DNA of 64,000 nucleotides from Metallyticus violacea (lineage: Eukaryota; Arthropoda; Insecta; Mantodea; Metallyticidae): assembly GCA_030762175.1 (NCBI GenBank), contig CM060833.1:168282501-168346500 (forward strand), in the 5' to 3' direction. A program made the translations under genes and the position numbers. A model generated the notes under the pieces. It did no database searches, was not told where the DNA came from, and saw nothing but the letters and a program-made list of their open reading frames with translations. This document shows, one piece after another, positions 31,935-42,719 of this stretch; positions within the stretch are counted from its first letter, which is position 1; each line of letters starts with the position of its first letter.

Positions 31935-33218
31935 TACGAGGGCAGGTCCATAAGTTTCCCGTCTCGCCAATAAGGACCATTGCCTTCACAAAATCCTTAT
32001 GGTGTCATACCTTACCTGTTAAATAAATAATTGCAATTGTAACTTCCGCTGTTCAGTTGTTAAGATATAGTTACATAAAGAATGGAAGATTGTGACATGT
32101 TCAAAATGGAGTTTCGAGCTGTTATTAAGTTCTTCACAAAAGAAGGACTTACTCCAAATGAAATTAAACAGCGATTGGACGCTGTATATGGGGAAGCATC
32201 CCGCTCATATTCTACCGTAAAAGAATGGGCCAAAATTTTTCGGATGGGATGAGAAAGCATTGAAGACGAACAGCGTGCAGGTCGGCCCTTGGAGGTGCTC
32301 ACTCCTGAAAGCATCGCTCTTGGGAAGTAAAAATTATGGAAGACCGGCGGCTCAGAGTTACAGAAGTAGCAGCAAATTTGGGCCTTTCTAAAACAACAGA
32401 CCTTCAAATTATTCATGAATATTTTACCATGAATACGGTTAGTGCAAGATGGGTGCCTAGACTCTTTCCTCGGCCCAAAAATAACAAAGAGTCATCTGTT
32501 GTCAGGCATTTATGGAGCTCTGTCGTGGCAACGAGAGAGATAGAAGTTCTGCAAACCATTGTTACAAGAGATGAAACTATGGTCCTCTTCTATGATCACT
32601 TATCTAAAAGAGCATCAATGGAGTGGCGTAAACCTGGCGAAGCACCGCCTCTAAAGGCCAAGGTCACTCAGTCAACCAAGAAGGTTGGCCACAATCTTTT
32701 GGCACTGTGAAGGAATACTCTTCATTGACTTCAAGGAAAGGAACACCACAGTAAATGGGGAGTACTATGCTGCTATGCTGACCTACAGCACAGACTATGT
32801 GCTTCCATCAAAGAGAAAAGACGAGGAAAGCTGAGTGGTGATGTGCGCCTTCTTCACGATAACAGCCTGTGCACACAGCTCCTATTGCAAAGGAAGCTGT
32901 GAAGAAATGTGGCTTCAAGGAGATCGATCATCCACCCTACAGCCCAGATCTAGCTACCAGTGACTATTTCTTCTTCTCAAAACTCAAGAATAACCTTCGA
33001 GGAAGGTAATTTAAGTGTGACGTAGAAGTGATGGATGCTGTTTATGCCCTTTTTGCAGACAAGACTTCTGACTATTTGGGGGGGGGGGGACAAATGTCAA
33101 TTCAAAGGTGTGATTAGAGTACAATAAAGGATAACTATATTGAAAAGTGAAATATAGTTTTTGCCTTTATCATACCTAGAAAATGATTAGGTTGGAAACT
33201 TATGGACCTACCCTCGTA
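31935..33218 (+). mobile_element. mariner-M copy 5, full length with both ends
   Basis: 1,284 bases between TA dinucleotides. The 5' repeat CGAGGGCAGGTCCATAAG and the 3' repeat CTTATGGACCTACCCTCG are near-perfect inverted repeats. This copy and copy 6 define the family's length. The G run at 33,078-33,089 is 12 bases. Confidence 0.95.
32097..33100 (+). pseudogene. mariner-M transposase, complete extent but broken
   Basis: ATG at 32,097 opens MFKMEFRAVIKFFTKEGLTP (first HTH region), ending at a TGA at about 32,248 where sister copies have a sense codon. A second block (32,336-32,710) reads LRVTEVAANLGLSKTTDLQI, VSARWVPRLF (mariner WVP motif) and TRDETMVLFYDH (first Asp), then KAKVTQSTKK. Frames then shift; TTCACGATAACAGCC marks the damaged second-Asp site. 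Near 32,935 HPPYSPDLATSDYF survives in another frame. Predicted intact length is about 345 residues; at least three lesions make it inactive. Confidence 0.88.
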
Positions 33219-34464
33219 TATCGCTTTAAAACGATACCAAACTGATTAAAACTTAGTAATATTTTAAAATTTCTTAACATTTGTTTCTGCGACGTAATAA
33301 ACAATAAGGTGTGTGACTTTCTAGCATACTTTGTTACATTATAAGCATCAAACAATTTTTACTAACAATGATAAGTACAATGGGTATTAATTAATTTGTG
33401 CTTTAACTTCGACCCTGGCGTTCCTAGCTCTTGTTCTACAGTATAGCAACTGTTTTTTAGTTCCTAGAGTTGATTCTTCAAGCTAGGGCGATACATTTCT
33501 TGTTAAAATACTTTGTATGGTCTAGAAGTGTTAATTATACTTTTGATTAAGCTTTTTAATTTTAATAAAGCAACTTACATCTTTAGGATCCCTGTTGTGC
33601 GTCACCTTTTAATTGAATGTCATCATCTAGCGTCTTTTATCTCTCCCTGGGTTTGCCCTCCACTCTTGAGGAAATAACTTTAGGATGACGTTGCTGTTCA
33701 GCGTGTGCTCCGGTTTATGCGTGTTTGTGGTTTTTGGAGCGTGATGTGATTGTTATAATTTTACAACATAACGGTTTCTTTTTAGAACATTTAAGGAGTA
33801 TTATTTACCTGATGTTTTTTATTACCAGTCATTTGTTCATTGTTGACATTTTTGCCCTTGTTATTGCTTTTATTTTATTTTATTTTTAATTGCCCGTAGT
33901 GCTAATGCTGGTTGTTCTCTTCACAGATATTAATGTAGATAAATTGATTATTTATTTTCATATAGGCACAGTTTTAGTGTGTTTGGGCGCTATCATCAGA
34001 GTCGCTGTCATCTATATGTAAACAAAAAATGATTTCAAGAGGACAATATAATTGTGTCAAGGAAATTAACGAAAACATACTTTCTAGACCCGCTACTTTA
34101 TTCTCATATTTGTTCTATAGCAAATATCGAAGTTCTTTAATTACCTATTTAAAAATATTACTGAAAAAAAAACCTTGATACTGATCTTATAAAGCAGTCC
34201 AATATTAATGCTACCATTCAGTTTATTCCCCAAATGAACTACGCTTAAAAATCAATGCAGTTGTACTAAAATATGAAGGCAAAAATAGTAATTAATAACA
34301 CTACGATGAATATAAAACAAAAATAGAGCCATGGTCAGGTTTATTTGCCATTCAGTGGATTTCCTTAATGAAATGATTTCATTTTAGGTCGCATTTATAC
34401 AAGCGTATTAAAAACAGCTGTCGACATACATTTCTTTATGTATTCAGAGTTGGTAACATCGCTT
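33219..34464. other. AT-rich, nothing recognised
   Basis: No exon, repeat family or transposon end was recognised. Confidence 0.45.
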
Positions 34465-34475
34465 AAATGAAGAGT

Positions 34476-34740
34476 ACCGCCACGGGTGGCCGAGGTTGTT
34501 AAGAGATCTGGAGTTCGAATCCCGCCAGGATCGTCCTCCCTGACTGAGGTTTTCTCCAGGTTTTCCTCAGTCCTCATAAATGGCAAATGCCGGGGAGGTG
34601 CCCTAAACTTAGGCCTGGAACGTTTCCTTTCTTAAAAAAAATATTTTCGCAATATATCATTTTGTTTCCTGTATCGTCAGTGTTCATCTTCTGTGGTGCC
34701 TCAGTAGTAAAAACGTGCGTTAAACACTATTTAAAAAAAA
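34476..34740 (+). mobile_element. SINE-A with internal head deletion and target duplication
   Basis: The head lacks about 25 bases of the anticodon-arm region (GAGGTTGTTAAGAGATCTGG). The B box GTTCGAATCCC and the rest are intact. AAATGAAGAG lies before (34,465-34,474) and after (34,738-34,747, sharing tail As), so the copy inserted already shortened or lost the segment later. Confidence 0.92.
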
Positions 34741-34747
34741 TGAAGAG

Positions 34748-35192
34748 CGCAAACTTAAGCTATTGGCCGTTGAATTATCACTCGAACCGACATTTCGACA
34801 TTAATATTTTCGTAATGTTACATCAAATCTGCGATATCCGGTAGCAAGCTGTACAATTTGATAACGGGTCTTTTTGATCGGTTCTCCGATTTGAAGGAAG
34901 TGTCACTTCTTCTGATGGAACCGCTGAGTCAAGGGAAAAAAATGGTGTGCATATATAAAATACAGCATAAGTGAACAACAGAATGCAATCTTTTTGCAGA
35001 TGTCTCGATCTCTTTTTACCATACCAGGCCACAACGGCAGTGTTGAAAGGTTAGTGACTTTCTCTAAGAAATTAAAAATACTTACGATAAATTATGTGAA
35101 AGAAATTGGCTTTAGTAAAATTCAGTTCCAGGCACTTTACGTGAAAGCACATACATGGCTATTTGCATAGTAGCGAGGAATTGTTAAAAATA
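34748..35192. other. No recognised gene
   Basis: AT-rich unique sequence; nothing identifiable. Confidence 0.45.
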
Positions 35193-35205
35193 ATATATGT
35201 AGTTA

Positions 35206-35497
35206 ATTTTTTTACTTAATTACGGACGCTCTTTAACATCTCAGGTCATCAGCATCCCATTCAATTCAGAGCGTGAAACGACCGACAAATTTTGCTCAGA
35301 GGCCTCTTCCTTCAGGCTTGAGGTTCTTTATCGTGCCGTAAATGTACGACAAGGGACCCACGGCTTTACTTCCCTTCCAAACGAAGTCATACTTAGGATT
35401 TTTACACTCGGAAAATTCATCGATACTGGCCGGGTTTGAACCCGCGATCTTGGGTTTAGAAGGCAAGTATGGTTACCACTACACAACCAGGACCGAC
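35206..35497 (-). mobile_element. SINE-B, minus orientation
   Basis: Full reversed SINE-B (ATTACGGACGCTCTTTAAC to ACACAACCAGGACCGAC). Imperfect target duplication: ATATATGTAGTTA (35,193-35,205) and ATATACCTAGTTA (35,498-35,510), 11 of 13. Confidence 0.93.
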
Positions 35498-35510
35498 ATA
35501 TACCTAGTTA

Positions 35511-36788
35511 GAAATATCCATTATACTGCTAAGTGAAGTTACTGCATGGAATGCATTAGTGCATTTTCAGAACAAGGTAACCTAGTTCATAGTAAGTAGC
35601 AATGCATTAACAATTAAGAGAAAATAGGATAAAAAGTGATAGTACTGCAGTATTTAAAGGTAGACATGATAACAGGTAGTTATTTAACAATAATACTAGA
35701 GAAAAAATGGAATAGGAGCAAAAAGTATATGGCTTTTCACGTTGAATTTAATTATAGTGATAAAAACTCTTTAGGCGTTTAAGGCTTACAGAAAAACATA
35801 AAGGCAGAGAGAGGAAAAAGAAAAATAAATAAAAGGGGGCAGAATAGAAAGAAACAAAGAAGGGGACTAGAAAAGAAAAATAGAACAAATAAATTGAGAA
35901 ATGAATGAGGAACGAAGCAAACTAAGGAACGAAAGATTCTCTCTACAGTAAAATATCGCGGGGGAACGAGGGAGAGGCACACTTGCATTACCCAGTTATA
36001 AAACTGGAGGGAATATAACGCAGGAAAGTGACAGGTCGGAAGAAATAGCGAAGTGGCTACAACGAATGAAGAGAGTGCACGCCACTGAATACCGTGCCTC
36101 ACACTTCACGGTGCCACCTCTCATTCAAGCTATAATCTCCTTAGAGGCGAGCGTGTCTAACCAACCAGTGACCCACCTTCACCAGCAAACAAAAATCGAA
36201 GCAGTCAGATTGTATCACACACGGCGCTTGTACTCAGGGCGGTTCCTGCTCAAACGACCATATTTACATGTAAATATAAAATAAAACTATTGCACACGAA
36301 TATCGCCCAGCTAGCAGAAATAAAGTTGCCATATAATGGATATAAAGTATTAGTTTCAAATTGTTTGAAAGCTTACCGACACAGATTTACAGTAGCCGTA
36401 AGGTTGAGTGTGTTATTCCGGGTCAACTGTTCATACGTATTTTCCAAATCGGAACCGGAAAATGCTTATTATCTATTTAACGCGAGTGTGTAAGGCTTCT
36501 CTCCGTAAGTTGATTCGGTCAGTATTATTCGGCGTTCGTCAACTCTCTACAGAGCTTTTCAATAATTTCCTAAATGTTCATTTGAATAATTCACTAGTTC
36601 GCTAAACAAAATAAAACCATTACACAACGTCACGAGGATGATTACCCTAAACAGCTGCAACCTCACTACATAACCGACATATTGTAAACCGCCCTTGTGC
36701 AGGTTTTATGAGCAAGTGTGCTTTTCAATATAGTTCGAGACAATAATTGTCTATCATCTATTCCAAGCCCGCTTATAAATTATATATA
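35511..36788. other. No recognised gene
   Basis: A purine-rich plus strand at 35,790-35,930 (runs of GAAA/GAGA) explains an antisense 107-codon ORF rich in Phe/Leu. Otherwise nothing recognised. Confidence 0.45.
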
Positions 36789-37657
36789 TCGAGGGTGCCA
36801 AAAAAAGTATAAACACTTTCACAGCAAATATATATTTAATATATTTCAAAGCTGGACCGAAAAACAAAAGTAATGTGTAGTATGATGTTCTGTAAACAGA
36901 TGTGACTCACATACATTATGATAGTGTTGCTAGGTGACAGGAAAATCAACACTGAACAAATGAAGCCAAGATTATCGTATGATGTTCTGTAAACAGATGT
37001 GACTCACATTACGTTATGCTAGCGTTGCTGCACCAAAATGAAGCCAAGATTATCGTTTAAACAGCGGAAAACAATTTTGAAGTGGTATTGGGAAAACCGA
37101 GAATGTTGTTGAAGTTCAAAGGCAATGGAGACGTGTGTACAGAACAGAACCGCCAACGCGAGTAACAATTGCACGCATTCGAGACAAATTTGAGACTCGT
37201 GGTACCGTATGCGATGTTCACAAGGGCAGATTTGGTAGACCTCGCACAGCAACAAGCCCCGCGCACTGGATCCAAGGCACTGGATAGGACGAAGAGATCC
37301 GATTGAGTTTCCACCGCGTTCTCCGGATCTCACTCCGTTGGACTTCTACCTAAGGGGAACTCTTAAGGATGTTGTATACCGTAGAAAACCAGCTACACTG
37401 ACAGCACTTCGGGAAGAAATTAAAACGTCATGTGCTGTAATCGCTGAGAACACTTTCGCAAACGTTACTCATTCAGTAGTTCAACGTACTCAGAAGTGTA
37501 TCAACGGTGATAGTGGGCATTTTGAGCAACTGTTGTAACTGTAAATGTCTAAGATGATTAGTACTCATCATTTTCTGTTTGTGAGAATTCACTTTTGTTA
37601 TGTTAACACAGCTTTTTCTTTGCTTGAAGTGTGTACACATTTTGGCAACCTTTGTAT
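36789..37657 (+). mobile_element. ITm-B copy 3, with tandem leader units
   Basis: Left terminus CGAGGGTGCCAAAAAAAGT, right terminus TTTTGGCAACCTTTGTA, flanked by TA-rich sequence. Two leader units in tandem: left-type 36,880-36,979 and right-type 36,980-37,060. Both begin ATGATGTTCTGTAAACAGAT. A TGTATG microsatellite starts at the right edge. Confidence 0.88.
37038..37538 (+). pseudogene. ITm-B transposase with catalytic core deleted
   Basis: ATG at 37,038 gives MKPRLSFKQRKTILKWYWEN, then the frame breaks. RVTIARIRDKFETRGTVCDV and HKGRFGRPRTATSP follow in another frame. The sequence jumps from TATSPAHW into the third-Asp region (CCACCGCGTTCTCCGGATCT = PPRSPDL). The C-terminus is uninterrupted from 37,338: MDFYLRGTLKDVVYRRKPAT through INGDSGHFEQLL. 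The first and second catalytic Asp blocks are absent. The internal junction matches copy 1 apart from a short ATCCAAGGCACTGG-type duplication. Confidence 0.82.
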
Positions 37658-37701
37658 GTGTATGTGTATGTGTATGTGTATGTGTGTATGTGTGTGTGTG
37701 A
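37658..37701 (+). repeat. TGTATG/TG microsatellite
   Basis: Four or more TGTATG units followed by TG repeats, starting at the right terminus of ITm-B copy 3. ITm-B copy 4 is also followed by TG/TA repeats. Confidence 0.9.
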
Positions 37702-38097
37702 AATATAGTTACGAGATATCATATAGATATGGTTTGCACATGCATTTTTGTAATAGGGAAGGTAGCCAGAAAAGGGACTAGCATTGTACTTTGATTGGAT
37801 CTCTTCACGTCAACTAGAACTTAGAAAACAACCGGATATTAAACAAAACCGATCTCAGGAAAATTTAAAAAGGAAAGTTTTCTTTTGTAACAATGCAGGG
37901 AAAGTTCAGGTAATAATTATCCAGATGGAATCATAAAAACTCTGGTACAACTCTCTTTTAAACTATTATTTAGGCCGAGAATCTAAAAGATTTTGCTGTG
38001 GGTGGACCCGAATAAAATCTTAGAAGATGTGGACCCGAATAAAATCTTGAAGATAGCCAATGAAAGGGAAACCATATAAATTAGCATACAAACCACA
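37702..38097. other. No gene; short tandem duplication
   Basis: GTGGACCCGAATAAAATCTT occurs twice in tandem at about 38,003 and 38,030. Otherwise nothing recognised. Confidence 0.5.
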
Positions 38098-38105
38098 CCA
38101 ATAGG

Positions 38106-38388
38106 ACCGCCACGGGTGGCCGAGGTCGTTAAGACTCGTGAGCGGGAGGTCTGCGGTTCGAATCCCGCCAGGACCGTCCTCCCTGACTGGGTTTTTTTCC
38201 AGGTTTTTCTCAGTCTTCATAACTGGCAAATGCCGGGGAGGTACCTATACTTAGGCCTGGAACGTTTCCTTCCTTTAAAAAAAATCCTTTCCTAATATGT
38301 CATTTCATCTCATGTATCATCAGTGTTCATCGCCTGTGGTGCCTCAGTAGTAAAAACTGACGTTAAACACTACTAAAAAAAAAAAAAA
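38106..38388 (+). mobile_element. SINE-A with 8-base target duplication
   Basis: Head ACCGCCACGGGTGGCCGAGG, B box GGTTCGAATCCC, complete body and A tail. CCAATAGG flanks at 38,098-38,105 and 38,389-38,396. The head lacks a few bases of the anticodon arm (GTTAAGACTCGTGAG). Confidence 0.95.
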
Positions 38389-38399
38389 CCAATAGGAAG

Positions 38400-38766
38400 A
38401 TCATATCACGTGACATTTAGAATGCCATGTTGAATATATTTATAGACATAAAGACCGGCGAACGGTCGCATTAATAAAAGCAGTTGTAATGAACTACTTG
38501 TTTGTTAGTTGGGGCTGAAGTGGGTGGTAAAGTGTAAGAAAAAGCGAAAGAGCGGAACAGGAAGCGTCGCAAATTACACTAGTACGGGAATTTATCTGCT
38601 AGATAATTTATATAAGTTACTGAAGTCAGTCAGTTAAGTCAGATCAGAGTTGAAGTGAAGATAGTTGATGTGAAAATAAAATTGTGAAGGAAATCTCAAT
38701 CAATAAGCGGAAACGTTTTTCAAGATTCTATCGTGACCGGATAGCAACTGTATTTATGACATTGTG
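38400..38766. other. No recognised gene
   Basis: Unique sequence containing an AATAAATGG word that became the target of the next SINE-A. Confidence 0.4.
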
Positions 38767-38777
38767 TTAATAAATGG

Positions 38778-39077
38778 TTTTTTTTTTGTTTTTTTTTTTT
38801 TGAGTAGTGTTTAACGCCCGTTTTTACTACTGAGGCACCACAGGCGGTGGACACTGATGATACATGAGATGAAATGATATATTGGGAAAGGATTTTTTTT
38901 TAAGGAAGGAAGCGTTCCAGGCCTAAGTTTAGGTATCTCCCCGGCATTTGCCAGTTATGAAGACTGAGGAAAACCTGGAAAAAACCCCAGTCAGGGAGGA
39001 CGGTCCTGGCGGGATTCGAACCGCAGACCTCCCGCTCACGAGTCCGTGCCTTAACGACCTCGGCCACCCGTGGCGGT
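38778..39077 (-). mobile_element. SINE-A, minus, perfect 11-base target duplication
   Basis: A long T-rich tail (38,778-38,801) and the complete reversed body and head (CCACCCGTGGCGGT). TTAATAAATGG lies at 38,767-38,777 and 39,078-39,088. It is the best-preserved SINE-A of the window. Confidence 0.96.
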
Positions 39078-39088
39078 TTAATAAATGG

Positions 39089-39872
39089 TGAAAACTGGAA
39101 CTACAAGCATTATATTATTACTGTTTGTTTATCATCTCCTTTCCCTGTAATTGTGTATCACAAAGAAGTTCAGCTAATAATTTGAGCTTATAACCAAGGG
39201 CAAAACATTACAATACGGCTGTATTGAGTGGAGGGTCAAAGTAATTTCTATTTCAAATCGTGGCTGACACTCTGAAACTTGTTGAATACAGCGTAAACAT
39301 TATGAATCACCTGAACAGTGCAAGCAACGTTCTCACCTCTGATTGCTTGCCTCTATCCCCCCCCCCCAAAAATAAACCGGTGACTTTGTAAGAGGCGAAA
39401 GAAGGCGTCTTCAGAAAAGTATTACGATATTAAAATTTTTCCGCAGATAATGCTTTGATATTTTAAAATGTATGTGAATGAGAAATGGTATTATTTTATT
39501 TACATATTTAATACCCTAGCACAAGTTTCCATTGAAATGGGTATTTCTTAACATCTAAGGTTTACTTTTTGTTGATACGGTTAGTCATGAATTTTCTCGA
39601 ATATTTTAAGTAATAATTTCAAGTAACTTAACTGCAACGTTTATGACTTTCTTCTGTTATGTGTTGGCATAAAATGTACACATATGAAAAAATGCAACAG
39701 AAATAAAATGACAGACTGCCAGATTCTTCACGTGTGTTCTGTTCTTCACACAGGTTTTCAGGTTTTAATTCAAATTTAAACTATTTCTGACATACGAATT
39801 TATTGATAACAGTGCATGATTCTTACACCTGTATATTCCAATTTGGTCAAAACCAATTCGGCTGCACTTGCG
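39089..39872. other. No gene; C homopolymer
   Basis: A C run of about 11 bases lies at 39,357-39,367. AT-rich otherwise. Confidence 0.45.
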
Positions 39873-39886
39873 GTTGCCATGGCAAC
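39873..39886 (+). promoter_or_regulatory. RFX X-box, perfect palindrome
   Basis: GTTGCCATGGCAAC is an ideal X-box (GTTGCC-AT-GGCAAC), the binding site of RFX factors, which drive ciliary genes in flies, nematodes and vertebrates. A 14-base perfect match is unlikely at any given site, but function is unproven. It lies 133 bases before the ATG at 40,019. Confidence 0.5.
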
Positions 39887-39996
39887 GGTAGACTCTTGCT
39901 TTATGCTCCGAGAGAGCAAGTAAAGCCAAAACTGAGAATCGGATAATGGGCAGTATCTAGAGCGGGAAGAAATGTATGTCCTAGTGTGGCTGCCTC

Positions 39997-40010
39997 GCTA
40001 CCATAGCAAC
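39997..40010 (+). promoter_or_regulatory. Second X-box-like site
   Basis: GCTACCATAGCAAC differs from a good X-box (GTTACCATAGCAAC) at one base. It is 110 bases beyond the first site's end and 8 bases before the ATG at 40,019. Two such sites so close together strengthen the case for an RFX-regulated promoter. Confidence 0.4.
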
Positions 40011-40018
40011 TCAGAAGG

Positions 40019-40111
40019 ATGAGTGAGCAGGCGAGCATTGCCAGCTTTCTAAACACAATTTTTGAGACTTCGTATAGTTACAACGATTTTCAAATTTTAC
40101 ACTTACTTGTA
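40019..40111 (+). CDS. Candidate first exon of an X-box gene, unknown protein
   Basis: ATG at 40,019 opens a short frame starting MSEQASIASFLNTIFETSYS, with a stop (TAG) at 40,112. A possible 5' splice site, CTT|GTATAG, lies at 40,108-40,114 in phase 0, and another, weaker, at TTC|GTATAG (40,072). The context AAGGATGAG has A at -4 and G at +4. It has no known homolog that I recognise. The case rests on the X-boxes just upstream and on a second open block 300 bases downstream. Confidence 0.3.
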
Positions 40112-40407
40112 TAGTGATTTAGCTAATTGTTTTATAGTCTGTAGCTACAAAAAAGTAGAGCCCGGCTGCAAACTGCAAGTAGTATTTAAGACCTATAATA
40201 CATGTGCAGATAGCAGCGTGTGGTTCATTTAAAAGAGGCTTTATCAGCGAGTGCTTTGTTCGTGTATTACTCAGTATGTAAATTATGTGCAAATTGTTCT
40301 TCGTTAGTCATGTCAATACATAAATAGTCTTGAAGGGCGGGTTTTTATTTACCATACATGTGTGAAAACGGGTTTTTGAAGAGATGTGACAAGGCGATTC
40401 GCGATAA

Positions 40408-40570
40408 GATATCCTGGCAAGCTTGTTTAAGGTAGAGAAACTGTCAGTACCGACTCTCAGTGACAAGAAACCTGCTGTGTTATTACAGGAGATAAATGAC
40501 ATAAAACAAGAATTTTCTACGCCGATAACGTCAATGAAGGCCATCGTTTTCAAAAACAAAAATTACCCAG
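40408..40570 (+). CDS. Candidate second exon, unknown protein
   Basis: An open frame of 54 codons with no Met requirement, reading ...VEKLSVPTLSDKKPAVLLQE, INDIKQEFSTPITSMKAIVF, KNKNYP, ending at CCAG|GTTAGT, an acceptable 5' splice site in phase 1. Two in-phase 3' splice sites are possible: GTTTAAG|GTA at 40,431 and TTATTACAG|GAG at 40,488, the latter with the better pyrimidine tract. The other two plus frames have stops; the reverse strand is also open. Composition is protein-like, but I do not recognise the family. Confidence 0.3.
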
Positions 40571-41441
40571 GTTAGTGCTTACAATTATAAATTTTAAATA
40601 TAGTATTATTTTACATTTTTAGTGAAAATTTAAATTCTAAAATAAAAATAATATTACTGGATATAAAATGCTTGTGGCAAGATTTTCCAGAATCATTCAG
40701 TGCCTTTCTAGCAGCTACGAGTGATAAGGTGGTCATTTGAAATCCCATAAACAGCTGGCGGAAATAAAAGATGCACTCTCCTAGTTAAAAAATATCATGA
40801 TCTCATCTAGAACTTAAATGAACTGGTGGAAAAATGACTGCAAAACATCTGCAGTTCAAGCCAGCTGCATGCATTCTTTTTGTTTTATTCCGTGGTTTAA
40901 TTGGCTAGCTTACAGGAATGCATTTCATATAAAGTTTGTATTCATTATGCTCGTGAAACCGAAAGCATTTCTTTTTATTTTATTGTCATCCTGACTTCAG
41001 CGAGCAAGTTAATTTTCATCGTTACTATGAAAGAAATAGAAGGGCAAAAGGGCGGGGGATAGGGTTTAACCTTTAAGAACAATTAATTAAACCAGGTTGC
41101 AATGTCAAATTAGGCACGTTTAAGCTTTATAAAACGAGCATTAGTGTATATAATAATCAATGAAATGTGTTACTACAGCTGAATGTGAATTTACTAACTC
41201 TTGAGGAACAAATATACGGTTTAATTACCTAAAATGCATAATGAGCAGCGAACAATGAACGTTTGTCTGCTATAACAGGAGTGAGGGATGCGCAAATACA
41301 CATGGTTAGCATTATCTTCCTCCAAATTGTTTCCCTCGTATGTGTCCACTACGGGTTTACAATTCTCTTTGAAAGCACTCGTTTGGATTTATGCACGTAA
41401 GCGATGACCACTTTATTCGTTTTGTGTTGTGCAAATTTTGT
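40571..41441. other. AT-rich, nothing recognised
   Basis: No further exon-like block was found before mariner-M copy 6. Confidence 0.45.
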
Positions 41442-42719
41442 TTGCGGGGGTAGATCCATAAGTTTCCGACCTCGCCGATAAGGATTATCGCCTTCACCAC
41501 ATCCCTATCTGGTGTCATACCTTATCTGTTAAGTAAATAATTTCAGCTGTAATTTCGGTTACGCTGTGATCAGTTCAGATATAGTTGCATAGAGAAGGCT
41601 ATGTGTAGAAGATTGTGACATACTCAAAATGGAGTTTCGAGCTGTTATTAAGTTCTTCACAAAAGAAGGACTTACTCCAAATAAAATTAAACAGCGATTG
41701 CACGGTGCACGTGGGGAATCATCCCCCTCATATTCTACCGTTAAAGAATAGGCTAACTCTTTCGAATGGATCGAGAAAGCATTGAAGACGAAGAGCGTGT
41801 AGGTTGGTCCTTGGAGTGCTCACTCCTGAAAACATCGATCTGGTGGAAGGAGAAAATATGGAAGACCGGCGGCTCAAAGTTACAGAAATACCAACAAAGT
41901 TGGGCCTTTCTAAACCAACAGTCATTCGAATTATTCATGAACATTAAACATGAATAAGGTTAGTGCAAGATGGGTGCCTAGTCTTCTTTCCTTAGTCCAA
42001 AAGCAGCAACGAGTCATCTGTTGTCAGGCATTTTTGGAGCTCTACCGTGGCAACGAGAGAAAAGTTCTGCAAACCATTGTTACAGGAAATGAAACTATGA
42101 TCCTCTACTATGATTCCTTGTCCAAAAGAGAATCAATAGAGTTGCGTAAACCTGGCGAAGACCGCCTCTAAAGGCCAAGGTCACTCAGTCAACCGAGAAG
42201 ATCATGACCACAATCTTTTGTGACTGTGAACGAATACTCATCATTGACTTCAAGGAGAGGAACACCACAGTAAATGAGGAGTACTATGCTGGCCTACTGC
42301 ACAGACTACGTGCTTCCATCAAAGAGAAAAGGCGAGGAAAGCTGAGTGGTGGTGTGCGCCTTCTTCATGACAATGCGCCTGTGCACACAGCTCTTGTTGG
42401 TAAGGAAGCTGTGAAGAAATGTGGCTTCAAGGAGTTCGACCCTAAAGCCCAGCTTCCAGTGACTATTTGCTCTTCTCAAAACTCAATAAGGACCTTCGAG
42501 GAAGGAAATATAAGCGTGACGAAGAAATGATGGATGCTGTTTAGGCCTATTTTGCAGGTAAGACTTCTGACTATTTGTGGGGGGGGGGTTGAAATGTTAA
42601 TTCAAAGATGTGAGAAGTGTATTACAATAAAGGGTAACTATATGAAAGTAAAATATAGTTTTTGTCTTTATCATACCTAGAAAATGGTTAGGCCGAAAAC
42701 TTATGAACCTACCCTCGTA
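41442..42719 (+). mobile_element. mariner-M copy 6, full length
   Basis: 5' end GCGGGGGTAGATCCATAAG (slightly eroded), 3' end TTATGAACCTACCCTCG followed by TA. 1,278 bases, matching copy 5. The G run at 42,579-42,588 is 10 bases and follows a TGT interruption. Confidence 0.94.
41630..42620 (+). pseudogene. mariner-M transposase, broken, first catalytic Asp mutated
   Basis: MEFRAVIKFFTKEGLTPNKI opens at 41,630 but hits a TAG at about 41,751. VSARWVPSLLSLVQKQQ follows at 41,959. The first-Asp block reads GNETMILYYDS, so the catalytic Asp (GDET in sister copies) is Asn here. TTIFCDCER and HRLRASIKEKRRGKLSGG lead to an intact second-Asp block LLHDNAPVHTAL. The third-Asp block is frameshifted (QLPVTICSSQ instead of APSDYFLFSK). 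Confidence 0.88.

Noticed and set aside
35779..36102. 107-codon minus ORF, Phe/Leu-rich, membrane-protein-like
   Set aside because: It is the complement of a GA/AAAG-rich low-complexity stretch.
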